Source of the DNA: a virus
Length of the DNA stretch: 24,689 nucleotides
Strand: one strand, 5' to 3'
Virus record (IMG/VR): IMGVR_UViG_3300037847_001064
Coordinates: 1 to 24,689 of that record
In this document: in pieces, positions 6,337 through 16,543 of the stretch
How the letters are laid out: the number at the start of each line of letters is the position of its first letter
Numbering within the stretch: the stretch's first letter is position 1
Notes under the pieces: generated by a model
The model's database searches: none
What the model was told of the DNA's origin: nothing
The model's input: only the letters and a program-made list of their open reading frames with translations
Translations under genes and position numbers: made by a program

Positions 6337-9135
6337 ATGGCACGTTATGATACATATCTAGCTGGTGATGATAAAAAGCTAGAGGAACAGGAGCTTGGAT
6401 TCAAAGGATTCAACGATCGCTTACGCCCGGATCAGATTGGCCCAGGGATGTTACAAAAGAGCGAGAACGGAAGACTAGACCTCAATGGTCAATGGCAATC
6501 TCGTAAAGGTGTACAGAATAGATTATCACCTTTTGCAGTAAGTGGTACAGCTCTAAGATTACCTACAGAAGATGAGATTACAGCTGGTGAAATAATGCTC
6601 TTGTCCCATACTATAAGTGCCGCTACACATTCTGGTGGAGTTGTAACTTTGACAACTTACAATGAAGCGACTAGTGCCGTTGATGATCATCATTTATCTG
6701 TAGGAGATACAATACAAGTAAACGATATTGTTTCAGATGATTCTAATCCGGACATCGTGAATGGAACATTTACTATAGCATCTGTTCCTACTAGTAGCAC
6801 ATTAACATATGCGGTATCTGGTAGTAGTACATTGACTGTATCTAATGGTGCAAATATGACTGCCACTGGAGGCACTGATGTTACTGCGGACTCATATAGT
6901 AGATCTGGCACTACACTAACTATAAATGAAACTGCTCACGGATTATCAAACGGAACAGCGATTACAATAAGTGGATTAAGTGTTGCTTCCGGAACAAATC
7001 CGAACGGAGATAGATTTATATCAAATGTAAGTACAAACTCTTTTGATGTGGTAGTAACTGGCTTAGCTGTAACTCCTACCGGAACACTTGTGTACAATCA
7101 CGGAAAAGAAAGATTTTCATTTACTCCTCAAGAACTTACTACTGGTACACCTCCAAAGTTTTTACCTTGTGCTGGCGGCGTTATCTTGAATGACTCCGCA
7201 GTATCTGAAGTTACTTGCGGATGCAAGTTTAGTGATCCAAATGAAACAACTGATGAAGAGTATATATTACTTGCTTCTAATGCAAAGGTTGTAGCATTTA
7301 ACACAAGTACACTAGAGTCCTTTGATATGCCGTTGAAGACTGGTGAAACAATTCCAGAGGATTCATCGATTTTACAAGTATTTAATAAAGTAATTATATT
7401 TAGAGGCGGTCAAATATCTTTAGAGAATAATAAGTTCTTTTCTCCTATTACTATCAGTAAAGCAACTAGAGGTAATGTTGATAGTAGCGGTGATGCTGCT
7501 ACTACTGGTAGAATTACCACATTTGCAAATCACGGATTAGAGACTGGAGATTCTGTAGATATTAGTGGGCTCACTGGAACCACTGATCCTACTGGTCAAT
7601 TTGAAATAACTAAAATTAGCGACAAAGTATTTACTTACTCAATAGGATCTGGAACCGGATCAGAGACTTATACGTTGTCAGATGCTAAAGTAAGTCCTAC
7701 TTTCTTGTTGGTTGCTAATGGTGATTACACTCAACCGGTTAAACTCGCTGCTACTGGATTTGTTATAACTAACGGAGTAGCTACAGTTACAGTATCTAAC
7801 ACTTTGTCTCAAGGTGATACAGTGGTTCTAACAGTTGCTGGAAGTAGTACATTAACTGCGTTTACTGAGTTTATAGTTTCAGAAGCAACAAGTTCATTAT
7901 TCAAATTTTTTGTAAACTCAAGTGACGTAACTAATCAAACCGATGTAGTATTTACACAAAAGGTTTCGGAGGGCTTAGGGTTTACTCACTCGCCAGCTCC
8001 AAACTTCGGTGCTTATCATAATAAGAGATTAGTAGTACCATATAACTTTGAAGTTACTGGATCATCCGGAAGTGCAACAATTACTGATAGGAATATCAAG
8101 GACGAAGTGCTTATATCTGATATATTAGATTCGGATACATTTGACCAAATATTTTCACAGTTTAGATTCAATGCTGGTAGTGCCGACTTCGTGGTAGGAT
8201 TCCAATCATTTGCTAATGACCAACTTATTATATTTAATCGTAATAGTATTCATACTGTATTTAATACAATAAATCTTGCTTCATCATCTGTAAGACAAGT
8301 AACTGACGAGGTTGGATGTTTAGCTCGTAGAAGTATAGAACAAATCGGATCCGAGGTTTTATTCTTATCCGATAATGGTGTTTATGGTATATCTTTCGTA
8401 GATGAGTACAACCTTAGAGGTACTGCTTTACCGCTCAGTGAGCCCATAAATAAAACTATCCAACGTATAAATAAAGCCCACGCAGATAAATCTGTATCAG
8501 CATACTTTGATAATAGATATTATTTAGCAGTTCCTTTAGATGATTCAATAGAAAACAATGCTGTTATTATTTACAACTTTCTAAATAAACAGTGGGAATC
8601 TATTGATACCTATGGAAATGGTACTACGACTTTTGATATATTGGACTTGATTGTAGCTGGTAAAGGCACAAATAGAGCCGTATACGCTATCAATAAACAA
8701 GGTGGTATACATCAACTAGATGTAAATGAAAACGGACAAGATGCTATAATTTCTACACTAGGTCAAGATACAGCTACTGCTGTAGAAGTGGAAGCCGTAG
8801 CTAGAACTAGACAATTTACAATAGGTAGCATAGACCGCAAGAAATGGAATGATTTTGAGATTCACGCCGAGTCCGGCGAGTTCCCTACGGACTTCTCAAT
8901 AGCTGGTAACACAGAGAATATTGACGAAGATAATATAGACCTCAAAACCTTACATCAACTCAACGGAGGTTCTAACCTGGCGGCAGAAGAAGATGTTGCC
9001 ATACGTGGTAGAATAGGTAACAAGAGAGCATACGGACTCGATATAGAAATTACAAGAATTACTGGAAGACCTAAACTGAGGGCAGTGAAGGTTTCTGGTG
9101 TAGAAACATTTAGATCAACACATAGAGCAGAATAA
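6337..9135 (+). CDS. large tail hub/nozzle-like structural protein
   Basis: A 932-residue protein. Residues 1-60 (LGFKGFNDRLRPDQIGPGML, then NGRLDLNGQWQSRKGV) are the typical opening of large podovirus tail or head-stabilising proteins. Residues about 75-550 contain at least four copies of a small beta module with the pattern HGL-x-x-GD-x-V-x-ISGL ... G-x-F-x-I, near residues 118, 198, 397 and 488. The C-terminal part (about 560-930) has repeated short strands such as NDQLIIFNRNSIHTVF and VLFLSDNGVYGISF, which fit a beta-propeller as in P22 gp10 or T7 gp12-type nozzle proteins. The gene ends in TAATG with the next start. It probably forms part of the tail tube or hub through which DNA passes; the exact ring position is inference. 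Confidence 0.7.
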   Translation: MARYDTYLAGDDKKLEEQELGFKGFNDRLRPDQIGPGMLQKSENGRLDLNGQWQSRKGVQNRLSPFAVSGTALRLPTEDEITAGEIMLLSHTISAATHSGGVVTLTTYNEATSAVDDHHLSVGDTIQVNDIVSDDSNPDIVNGTFTIASVPTSSTLTYAVSGSSTLTVSNGANMTATGGTDVTADSYSRSGTTLTINETAHGLSNGTAITISGLSVASGTNPNGDRFISNVSTNSFDVVVTGLAVTPTGTLVYNHGKERFSFTPQELTTGTPPKFLPCAGGVILNDSAVSEVTCGCKFSDPNETTDEEYILLASNAKVVAFNTSTLESFDMPLKTGETIPEDSSILQVFNKVIIFRGGQISLENNKFFSPITISKATRGNVDSSGDAATTGRITTFANHGLETGDSVDISGLTGTTDPTGQFEITKISDKVFTYSIGSGTGSETYTLSDAKVSPTFLLVANGDYTQPVKLAATGFVITNGVATVTVSNTLSQGDTVVLTVAGSSTLTAFTEFIVSEATSSLFKFFVNSSDVTNQTDVVFTQKVSEGLGFTHSPAPNFGAYHNKRLVVPYNFEVTGSSGSATITDRNIKDEVLISDILDSDTFDQIFSQFRFNAGSADFVVGFQSFANDQLIIFNRNSIHTVFNTINLASSSVRQVTDEVGCLARRSIEQIGSEVLFLSDNGVYGISFVDEYNLRGTALPLSEPINKTIQRINKAHADKSVSAYFDNRYYLAVPLDDSIENNAVIIYNFLNKQWESIDTYGNGTTTFDILDLIVAGKGTNRAVYAINKQGGIHQLDVNENGQDAIISTLGQDTATAVEVEAVARTRQFTIGSIDRKKWNDFEIHAESGEFPTDFSIAGNTENIDEDNIDLKTLHQLNGGSNLAAEEDVAIRGRIGNKRAYGLDIEITRITGRPKLRAVKVSGVETFRSTHRAE

Positions 9136-9887
9136 TGGCAACAGTAAAATCTGGTATAGGTTCAAACGGTAGCGGATTTAGTAATAGTGATACAGTCACT
9201 TCTACTACTCTGAATAACCACGTAAATGACGCAACAGTAACAAATATTGTTAATGACGATGTTGCTAGTAATGCGGCAGTAGCGGTAACAAAATTGGCTG
9301 AAATAACTAACCAAAACGTATTAGGTAATATAGGTTCTGGTAACGCTAGTGTGCCTATTGTTGGAGCAAGCGGATTATTGTTAGATGAGGATACAATGTC
9401 AACTGACTCTAACACCAAAGGTGCTACACAACAAAGTATCAAAGCATATGTGGACGCAGAAATAGCCAAAAAGAAAAGAAATTGTTTAGTAACTAATACT
9501 TCAAGTAGTATTGCTGTTACTCATCCTACTATACTTTCTTTTAATTCAGAAATATCTGATGATAATAATCTGCACGATAATAGCACCAATAACAGTAGAA
9601 TCACTGTAGACACTACTGGAGTTTATATTATCAATGCAATTATAGCTACAGATGAAACAGACAATGGGGACTATTCAGCCGCTATCAGAAAAAATGGAAC
9701 AGAATTGTGCTACATTAGAAATGATAGTGGTAGTACTGTCTCTTCTCCCGGTTTATCTATAGAAATTTCACATACGGCTTTATTATCTTCTGGTGATTAC
9801 ATAGAATTAGAATTAGTTAAAACATCGGGTGTCGGTTGTAATGTTATCGGTACAAAAACTTTTTTCAGTGCAACCTTAGTATCTTAA
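9135..9887 (+). CDS. tail fibre with C1q-like C-terminal domain
   Basis: A 250-residue Ser/Asn/Thr-rich protein. N-terminal residues 1-60 include repeated TVTNIVNDDVASNAAVAVTK-type segments typical of fibre shafts; residues about 75-115 (LLLDEDTMSTDSNTKGATQQ then SIKAYVDAEIAKKK) form the short coiled-coil linker seen before fibre head domains. Residues about 120-250 look like a jelly-roll of the C1q/TNF type: YIINAIIATDETDNGDYSAA, then strands ending FFSATLVS. Such trimeric heads bind receptors. It lies directly between the hub and a collar-domain fibre, so it is probably a receptor-binding or baseplate spike component. Fold call is by pattern only. Confidence 0.65.
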   Translation: MATVKSGIGSNGSGFSNSDTVTSTTLNNHVNDATVTNIVNDDVASNAAVAVTKLAEITNQNVLGNIGSGNASVPIVGASGLLLDEDTMSTDSNTKGATQQSIKAYVDAEIAKKKRNCLVTNTSSSIAVTHPTILSFNSEISDDNNLHDNSTNNSRITVDTTGVYIINAIIATDETDNGDYSAAIRKNGTELCYIRNDSGSTVSSPGLSIEISHTALLSSGDYIELELVKTSGVGCNVIGTKTFFSATLVS

Positions 9888-9890
9888 ATT

Positions 9891-10466
9891 ATGTCAGTAA
9901 TAACTAAAGGAAAAACTTTCGCAAACGGTGAGCAACTTACAGCTGGTAAGTTGAATCAAATGCTTGATGCTGCTACATTTAGTTCATCCGCCGTTGACAA
10001 TACTAAGACTACACTATCTGGTGGTGCTATTACAATTGCTCCAGATGCGATTACATCTACTGAAGTTGCACAATCATTTTTAGATACGATTTATCCAATT
10101 GGCTCTATTTACACAAATGCTACAAACTCAACAAATCCCGGAACACTATTAGGGTTCGGTACTTGGGTATCTTTTGGTGCTGGTAGAGTACCAGTAGGTA
10201 TTGATTCCAGTGACACAGACTTTGATACAGCAGAAGAAACCGGAGGTGTAAAAGAAGTTACACTTACTGCGGCACAATCTGGATTGCCGTCTCATAGTCA
10301 TACACTACTTGGTGGTAGTTTTGATGGTAGTAGTGGTGCAGAACCCGGCAATAGTCGAGCTAGTGATTTAGGTCAAACTGGTACAACTGGTGGCACAGAT
10401 GCATCATCAGCTCATACGAATTTACAACCCTACATAGTCGTATATATGTGGAAACGAACAGCTTAG
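9891..10466 (+). CDS. collar-domain tail fibre / short fibre protein
   Basis: A 191-residue protein with a recognisable C-terminal collar-type head. After a shaft-like N-terminus (about 1-65, with LTAGKLNQMLDAATF) come PIGSIYTNAT (about 69-78), GFGTWVSFGAGRVPVG (about 88-103), a TGG and EVTLTAAQSGLPSHSHTL stretch containing the His-x-His pair, and the final AHTNLQPYIVVYMWKRTA. In T4 gp12 and related fibres the HxH pairs of a trimer bind a metal ion; the same layout is seen here. Function: receptor binding or fibre tip in the virion. Family call is firm; which organelle part it serves is not. Confidence 0.85.
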   Translation: MSVITKGKTFANGEQLTAGKLNQMLDAATFSSSAVDNTKTTLSGGAITIAPDAITSTEVAQSFLDTIYPIGSIYTNATNSTNPGTLLGFGTWVSFGAGRVPVGIDSSDTDFDTAEETGGVKEVTLTAAQSGLPSHSHTLLGGSFDGSSGAEPGNSRASDLGQTGTTGGTDASSAHTNLQPYIVVYMWKRTA

Positions 10467-10467
10467 T

Positions 10468-11589
10468 ATGAAAAACTTTTTAATAGAATTTTTTAGACCT
10501 CTAGATAATCTTATCTTTAATTACTTCGTAAGGATTGGAGCGATTAAACCTTTTCTTAGTTCAATACTTCCAGCAGTTGGTAAATTTCTAGGAAGTTCAG
10601 CCGGTAAAGCAATAGCTGGTCAAGCAGTCAGTGGTGCCTTAGGTTCTAGGTCAGCCCGTAGGGCCTCAAGAAAAGCATCAGCTTCAATGGAAAGAGCTTA
10701 TCAACAGCTAAGAGATCCTTCAGAAATTATTAGAGATGCTTACAGTACTGGCATTTATAGCCCAGAACTAATGGGCACTATTCTTGGTAGAGAAAGAGAA
10801 CTGATACCTCAGTTTCAAGAGTTAGCTGGACTTAGGGCTCGTGGTGTTAGAGACATACAAGAAGAGTCTAAGTTACGTCAGTTGGATTTGCTAGGTCAAT
10901 ACGGTGCAGATATCAGAGAAACTTTAGAAGATCCAAGATTAGCTAGACTAGCTGAACTAGAAATGGCTGAAGCTGAAAGATTATCTACAGAAGCCGCTGC
11001 TCCACTCTCTGGAGAAAGAGCTAGAGAAGCAGAACAAACTGCATTACAAATGGCTGTTCGCCAAGGTAGAGGTAGAGGTCAAGGAGCTGTGGCTCAAGCA
11101 ATATTAGGCCGTGCTGGTGCTTCCGATGTACTTTCTCAACAAGCTGCTGCTGCTAGACAAAGAGCACTGCAAACATCTTCAGCAGCTATGGTAGATCCAT
11201 CTCGTTTCTTATTTACACCTTCTGTTGAAGAACAGATATTTGTTAATACACCTTTAGGGGTGCAAGTCACAGACCCTGGAATGGCAGCATCATTAGGTTC
11301 TGCTACAGATGTACAAAGAGCACAGGCACTATTAGGTCAAGGTTTAGCTCAAGCACAAGGAGCCGCGGCACAAGGTAAGATACTAAGTTCAACAATTGGA
11401 GGAATTGGAGGTATATTGGGCAATATGGATTTTGGAAGTAAGCCAAAAGCAAATGTTCCTAGTATGAATCAAATTTATTCTAGTGGAATAGATGCATTCA
11501 ATCAAGCTAATGTACTACAGAATCAAATAGACAATACAATAGGCAACTTAGGAAACTTAGGATTTTCAATAGGAGACTTACGAAACTAA
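10468..11589 (+). CDS. internal virion / ejection-type protein A
   Basis: A 373-residue, Ala/Arg/Gln-rich, mainly helical protein starting one base after the fibre stop. Residues about 32-60 are Gly/Ala-rich and weakly hydrophobic (SILPAVGKFLGSSAGKAIAG), followed by a long helical section (about 65-260) full of Arg/Glu/Ala (GRERELIPQFQELAGLRARG), then a second Gly-rich part around residues 305-320. This composition and its place first in a run of three growing helical proteins after the tail genes match the small and middle ejection proteins of podoviruses, which leave the capsid with the DNA and build a channel across the cell envelope. No specific family motif recognised, so the role is inferred. 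Confidence 0.65.
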   Translation: MKNFLIEFFRPLDNLIFNYFVRIGAIKPFLSSILPAVGKFLGSSAGKAIAGQAVSGALGSRSARRASRKASASMERAYQQLRDPSEIIRDAYSTGIYSPELMGTILGRERELIPQFQELAGLRARGVRDIQEESKLRQLDLLGQYGADIRETLEDPRLARLAELEMAEAERLSTEAAAPLSGERAREAEQTALQMAVRQGRGRGQGAVAQAILGRAGASDVLSQQAAAARQRALQTSSAAMVDPSRFLFTPSVEEQIFVNTPLGVQVTDPGMAASLGSATDVQRAQALLGQGLAQAQGAAAQGKILSSTIGGIGGILGNMDFGSKPKANVPSMNQIYSSGIDAFNQANVLQNQIDNTIGNLGNLGFSIGDLRN

Positions 11590-11591
11590 TT

Positions 11592-12941
11592 ATGCTTCAA
11601 GGATCATCACCTATACAGTTATCTCAACTTGACGTAACGCCTGCTTTACAAGCTGCTGCTTTAGAGCAACAAGGTATACAAGAAGTAACAGCTGGATTAC
11701 AGACCGCTATTTTAGGTTTTGCTCAAAAACAACAAGAGAAAAAAATAAAAAATCAGCGCGAAGCTCAACTGAACACATTTATGCCACAATTTCTAGAAAA
11801 TATGGGCATAGGTATTGAAGCTGGTTCTCCAGAATATAGCGCACTTATTAAGTACATAAATAATACTAGTGGTGGCGATATTATGAGCGTATTAAAAGCT
11901 ATGGGAGATTTGCCTACGCCGACTGAAGCTCCTACTTTACAAACTGTAACTGGCCCAGATGGACAACAGGTATATACATTTGATGGCGACATAGTTGATC
12001 CCGACAAAGTCTTTGATCCAAATGCACCCGAAGTTCAATCATTAGGTTTTGGTTCCGAATACCCAAGAACATACTTAGTAAACTATGATGATGGTGGAAC
12101 ACCAGATGACCCAAGTGATGACACAGATGCTTATCGAGTACTAGCTTCACAAGTAAATGAAGTGAGTCCTGGATTAAAAGACAGATTCGGTAATCAAATC
12201 ACAAAGGGTCAACAAGTTTATTACGATAATGAAGGTAAATTAAATGTGCTAGATCTTACTAAGGTGACACCAATGTCAGATAGCTCTTTAGTGAACTTAG
12301 AGGATAGACTGAATAAATCTTTTGAGTTATACAATCAAAAAGTTCAAGAAACAAAAGACTTTAAAGATTATATAGACACTAGAGGTCGTATGAGTGACTC
12401 TGGTGGTACACGATTCTTAGAACAACTATCATTTGCTTATAAAAATCTTGTTGGAGACGATGCTGTTACTGCGGCTGAATATGCTACAGCTGAGGGTAAA
12501 GCTAAATTTAGACAACAACTGGGTGCACTTAGAGTACCAATATTAGGCCCAGGTGTTTTGACAGAATTTGACAGACAAGTTATTGAGCAAGCAATTGGAG
12601 GATTTGGCGTGCTGACAAATAACCAATTGGCTATAAATTTAGTGAATCAATATTTAGAGAGATCTATAGCACAGGGCGTGCGAGCTGGAAAAGCGTATAA
12701 TGAGTTATACAGACAAGCACCTCGTGAAATTAAATTAGGTATGTCACCAGTAGATTTATCAGAAATACAAGGTAATTTAATAATAAACCCAACAAAGAAT
12801 ATACAATCTGATTTTTCTATTGCTTTTGATTCGCCAACAGATGCTAGAGACTACCTAATATCGATAAAAGCAGCACCCGGAACTACTTTCAAATTCGGTG
12901 ATGACTATTATACATTAAAGCCATACAATACAACAGACTAA
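11592..12941 (+). CDS. internal virion / ejection-type protein B with GPGVLTEFDRQVI motif
   Basis: A 449-residue protein starting after TAATTATG. N-terminal residues 1-60 are Gln/Ala-rich and helical (LQAAALEQQGIQEVTAGL); the middle (about 110-250) is Asp/Thr-rich with beta-like segments such as DGQQVYTFDGDIVDPD; residues 319-331 read GPGVLTEFDRQVI, a diverged copy of the motif in the two small proteins upstream. The motif is followed by a helix (EQAIGGFGVLTNNQLAINLV). It lies between two other ejection-type genes and overlaps the next by TAATG. The motif may be how several small proteins and this one dock to the same capsid or portal site. Role inferred from context. Confidence 0.65.
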   Translation: MLQGSSPIQLSQLDVTPALQAAALEQQGIQEVTAGLQTAILGFAQKQQEKKIKNQREAQLNTFMPQFLENMGIGIEAGSPEYSALIKYINNTSGGDIMSVLKAMGDLPTPTEAPTLQTVTGPDGQQVYTFDGDIVDPDKVFDPNAPEVQSLGFGSEYPRTYLVNYDDGGTPDDPSDDTDAYRVLASQVNEVSPGLKDRFGNQITKGQQVYYDNEGKLNVLDLTKVTPMSDSSLVNLEDRLNKSFELYNQKVQETKDFKDYIDTRGRMSDSGGTRFLEQLSFAYKNLVGDDAVTAAEYATAEGKAKFRQQLGALRVPILGPGVLTEFDRQVIEQAIGGFGVLTNNQLAINLVNQYLERSIAQGVRAGKAYNELYRQAPREIKLGMSPVDLSEIQGNLIINPTKNIQSDFSIAFDSPTDARDYLISIKAAPGTTFKFGDDYYTLKPYNTTD

Positions 12942-15900
12942 TGAGTGCAGACGAAATAGAAGGTTTAGAAAAAATATCAGAAGCAGAATATCTTGAGACT
13001 ATAGGTCAGATGTATCAAGAAGGTGATCAACAATTAATGTTTGAGTCTACTCCAACAGCAGTTGATGAAGATAACATATACAATGTTATGGCCAGAAAAG
13101 AGCAAGAAATGTCAGAAAGAGATTTCTTTAACTTTCAAGATCGTGAAGCAAGAACCATTTTAGATGTTGATATGATGCTAGGCTCGTATGGTGTTGGGGA
13201 TTTAGTTTACGATGTTGTCATAGAACCTGGTATGTTTTTAACTGGTTCGACATTTGATATAGCTAATGGATTATTATTAGGTCTAGATAGAATGGTTGTA
13301 GAAACTGATAATTACTTTAGATCTAAAAAAGGTGAACCAAAACGAGTAAAGGGAGATTCAATTTTTGGAGATATAGCAAGAATGACCAACTCGTATCATA
13401 TGGGTCAACTTAATAGAGAAATTAACAGGCAAGCAGAGGCAATCCGTGCAATGCCAGATTCAGAGGACAGATTTGAAAACGCCAAAAGAATTACTGGTGA
13501 GTACGCATCTTTTTACGCATATCTTTTTGGAGCATTAGAGGTCGGGAAGAAGATTCCAGGCGTAAGAACATTTGCTAAAAAAGTTGATACACTAACTAGA
13601 CAAGCTATACTCAAAAACCCTTGGGCAACAGCTGGCGTAGAGGGTCTTGGTGTACTTGCTGAAACTGAAGTAGTAGCGCGAGGAGGCGGTGCTTTAGAAC
13701 AAGGTGGAGCAGGTATAACGGCAACCGTAGTTGTACCCTTTGTATATAATGCACACATAAAAAGCCAAGCTAGAAAGCGGGCAAGTGCAGTAGCTAGAGC
13801 TTACTTTGAAAATATGGGCTACAGAAACTTTCAGAGTGCAGCCGAACTATTGCAAAGAGTAACAGATCCAGAGAAAAGCGCTGAGTATCTTCACAAGCTA
13901 ATGAAGGATGGTAATCTACCGCCAGATGTTAAGGCACCGTTGCAGTTATTGCTAGGCGATGAGGGATTTACTTATCTAGAAACTATTTTAAACACTGCAA
14001 AGGATGGGGCGGTAAACATATCCCTCAGAGATAAAGAGTTTTTACAACAATTGAATAAACTCATAGAGCCTGTTTCTAAGGGTAAGGTTGTAGATGCAGA
14101 ATCGTGGTTTAGACTTTCTCAACAAATGTTTGAAAAAGATTTAGCGGCATCAACATCAAAACTAACACAAGAGGCCATAGAGCAGTTAAGTCAAGTTACA
14201 AAGAATTTACCCGACCCAGATGAAATAGCTACAGCTACATTTCAAGCGTTACAAGAGTCAAAGACAATATTTAGCAAACAAGTCGATGATGCTTGGGAAT
14301 TAGTAGATTTAGATGTAAGTTTACCAGGAACTGGTATATTTGGAGACTTCAATAGAATAGTATCTGTTCCTACAATAGATATAAATGCAAAAAACATTAA
14401 TGAAGTACTAAACAGATTTGAATCTGGTAAAGGTGGTCTCAAACAACTTAATGAAGAGTATCTTTTAAGACTAAATGCAGATGAAGTATATGCTACTCAA
14501 GACATATTAAGACAAGGTGTTATCGAAGCTACTGGTGGTAGTAAGAAAGCATTAAAGAAGTTTGATAGCTTCATAGCACAAGTTGATGCCCATAGGCAAC
14601 AAAGGCAAGCAAACGGAGTTCACACTGGAAATGCTTTTTCAAATCCAGAAGCCCTAAGAAATGCTTACGGAGATACTTATTTAACTAATGTAGCCACAGT
14701 AGCTAAAATACCTTACGAGAGTGCAACAATGCAAACCATTGAGGCTCTTGCTCAAAAACACGGCATTGATGCTTTACCACTTAGTGCACAAGAAATATTA
14801 AGGGGCGATAGAAAAATCAAGACTATCGGCGATCTTTACGAACTAAGAAGAACCTTAGGCACTGAAGGTATGGGTGGCATAGAAAAGGGTCAAGTAAGAC
14901 AAAACGCTTATTTTGCAAATGAAATAAGAAGTTCAATCTTAGATGATTTAGCTGAGTTACCAGATGAAGGTAATCTAACTCTAAAGAGAGCAATTGCGTT
15001 TTCTCGTGATTATAACACAACATTTAAATCTGGCATCGTAGGCAAAATATTACAGCTTTCATCAGATGGTAGTCCAATAGATCCTACTTTATCATTATTA
15101 AATGTTTTTAAAACCGGAGGAAACAATCTAAATAGAACCGGTAAAGTTAATGTTAATCAAATTCTTTTAGCTACTAAGAATATTAAATCAACTCCTGCTG
15201 GTGACATAACAAGAGTTAAAAATGGTTCTGTTGAGCAACTCTTACAAGATTATATGGTTAACTTGTTTGTAAACACAAGAGGTGTTGTGCAAGACGGAGC
15301 GTTAGTACCAGGAAGAGGTCAACTATTTTACGAAAATTACAAAGCAATACTTGATATGCCCGAAATGATAAGGGCTAAAGAAACTATTTTGAATGCATCC
15401 GGCGATGTATCCGTCATAAAAAAGATGCTGGACAACAATGTTTCATTGGCGAAAGTAAAGGCTGGATTCTATGGCAAGGAAAGTTTAGGCGCTGTTAATT
15501 TATTTTTAGGCGATGATATCACAACTGGCATCCAAAAGATGATGATGAGTAAAGGTGGTATCGAGCAGTTAAAAGAGTTGCAAAGATTGGTTATGTCTAA
15601 AGAGGTGCCAGAACATTTCTTTACCGATTTAGGTATATCGAGATCGCTGGTAAATGAAGGTATCAAAGACAGTGTAAGGTTAGGATTAATTGGCATAGCT
15701 GAACAAGGAACATCAGCAACATCTTTTAGTTTGTTAAATGATTTAGTAAAGACTGGATACAAAAGCGTTGGTGTGAATTATGAAGGACAACTTATTCCTT
15801 TTTTAAAGCAAGCTGGTTTTACTGCTGCAGAAATTAAGAATGTCCAAAAGTTTGCTAACGAACTAGAAAAGTACGGTAAATATATAGCAACAAAGGGTGG

Positions 15901-16543
15901 CAAAGCTAACGAGCCAGGTGGTTGGAAAAATGTAGATAATTTCTTTCATTCAATTATAGGTTTGTTCGTGGGTGGTGTTGGTGCCGACTTTTTCAGCAGT
16001 GGATCATCGTTAGCGGCTGCAACTTATATTAAAAAGCAAACCACAAATACACTACAAAAATTATCTGGCAACCAAGCAATTACTATAATTAATGATGCTA
16101 TGTCTGATCCTAAGTTATTGGATGAATTACTTAGAACTCCTACTTATTTCAATAAAAATCAATTAGCAAAAAGTAGGCCGTACTTATTTAAATATTTAGT
16201 CAGTAGAGGATTAGAAAACTTTGGTGCACCAAGTGATGAAGAAGTGGCACAAAAACTTGAGGATTTACAAAAATCAGATATACGGTTGCCGGAAGAACTT
16301 TTATTTGGATTAGAATTAGATAATGCTGCAAACTCATCAATATCATCTACTTTGATTTCAGATACACCTAGGTTAGAAGCTATCGATATTACCCAACGTC
16401 AATTAGAGCAAGATGCAGGTTTGAGGGAAATAATAGATCGGTTAGGAGCAGCAAATCCAGAAAATCTAAACGATCCTAGAAATAGAGCAATTATCGAAGA
16501 TTTAGAGAGACGTGAACAATTTAGAGCATCTCAACAACAGTAG
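12941..16543 (+). CDS. large internal virion / ejection protein C (1200 aa)
   Basis: The largest gene in the window, 1200 residues, mainly helical and charged. Several hydrophobic stretches stand out: about 89-118 (YDVVIEPGMFLTGSTFDIAN), about 187-200, about 227-270 (Gly-rich) and about 1001-1030 (FHSIIGLFVGGVGADFFSSG). I see no lysozyme or transglycosylase motif, unlike T7 gp16. Size, composition, membrane-prone segments and final position in the tail/ejection operon match the large ejection protein of podoviruses, which extends the DNA channel into the inner membrane. Its last 23 bases overlap the 3' end of the leftward nuclease gene, so the late and early transcription units converge with no gap. 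Confidence 0.65.
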   Translation: MSADEIEGLEKISEAEYLETIGQMYQEGDQQLMFESTPTAVDEDNIYNVMARKEQEMSERDFFNFQDREARTILDVDMMLGSYGVGDLVYDVVIEPGMFLTGSTFDIANGLLLGLDRMVVETDNYFRSKKGEPKRVKGDSIFGDIARMTNSYHMGQLNREINRQAEAIRAMPDSEDRFENAKRITGEYASFYAYLFGALEVGKKIPGVRTFAKKVDTLTRQAILKNPWATAGVEGLGVLAETEVVARGGGALEQGGAGITATVVVPFVYNAHIKSQARKRASAVARAYFENMGYRNFQSAAELLQRVTDPEKSAEYLHKLMKDGNLPPDVKAPLQLLLGDEGFTYLETILNTAKDGAVNISLRDKEFLQQLNKLIEPVSKGKVVDAESWFRLSQQMFEKDLAASTSKLTQEAIEQLSQVTKNLPDPDEIATATFQALQESKTIFSKQVDDAWELVDLDVSLPGTGIFGDFNRIVSVPTIDINAKNINEVLNRFESGKGGLKQLNEEYLLRLNADEVYATQDILRQGVIEATGGSKKALKKFDSFIAQVDAHRQQRQANGVHTGNAFSNPEALRNAYGDTYLTNVATVAKIPYESATMQTIEALAQKHGIDALPLSAQEILRGDRKIKTIGDLYELRRTLGTEGMGGIEKGQVRQNAYFANEIRSSILDDLAELPDEGNLTLKRAIAFSRDYNTTFKSGIVGKILQLSSDGSPIDPTLSLLNVFKTGGNNLNRTGKVNVNQILLATKNIKSTPAGDITRVKNGSVEQLLQDYMVNLFVNTRGVVQDGALVPGRGQLFYENYKAILDMPEMIRAKETILNASGDVSVIKKMLDNNVSLAKVKAGFYGKESLGAVNLFLGDDITTGIQKMMMSKGGIEQLKELQRLVMSKEVPEHFFTDLGISRSLVNEGIKDSVRLGLIGIAEQGTSATSFSLLNDLVKTGYKSVGVNYEGQLIPFLKQAGFTAAEIKNVQKFANELEKYGKYIATKGGKANEPGGWKNVDNFFHSIIGLFVGGVGADFFSSGSSLAAATYIKKQTTNTLQKLSGNQAITIINDAMSDPKLLDELLRTPTYFNKNQLAKSRPYLFKYLVSRGLENFGAPSDEEVAQKLEDLQKSDIRLPEELLFGLELDNAANSSISSTLISDTPRLEAIDITQRQLEQDAGLREIIDRLGAANPENLNDPRNRAIIEDLERREQFRASQQQ

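Noticed and set aside
6337-6420. GPGML in the hub protein as a fourth copy of the PGVLT motif
   Set aside because: Only GPG and a Leu are shared; the DRQ part is missing, so it is not counted.
11765-15762. Leftward frames inside the ejection-type genes
   Set aside because: Low-complexity shadows of strong rightward genes, without start signals.
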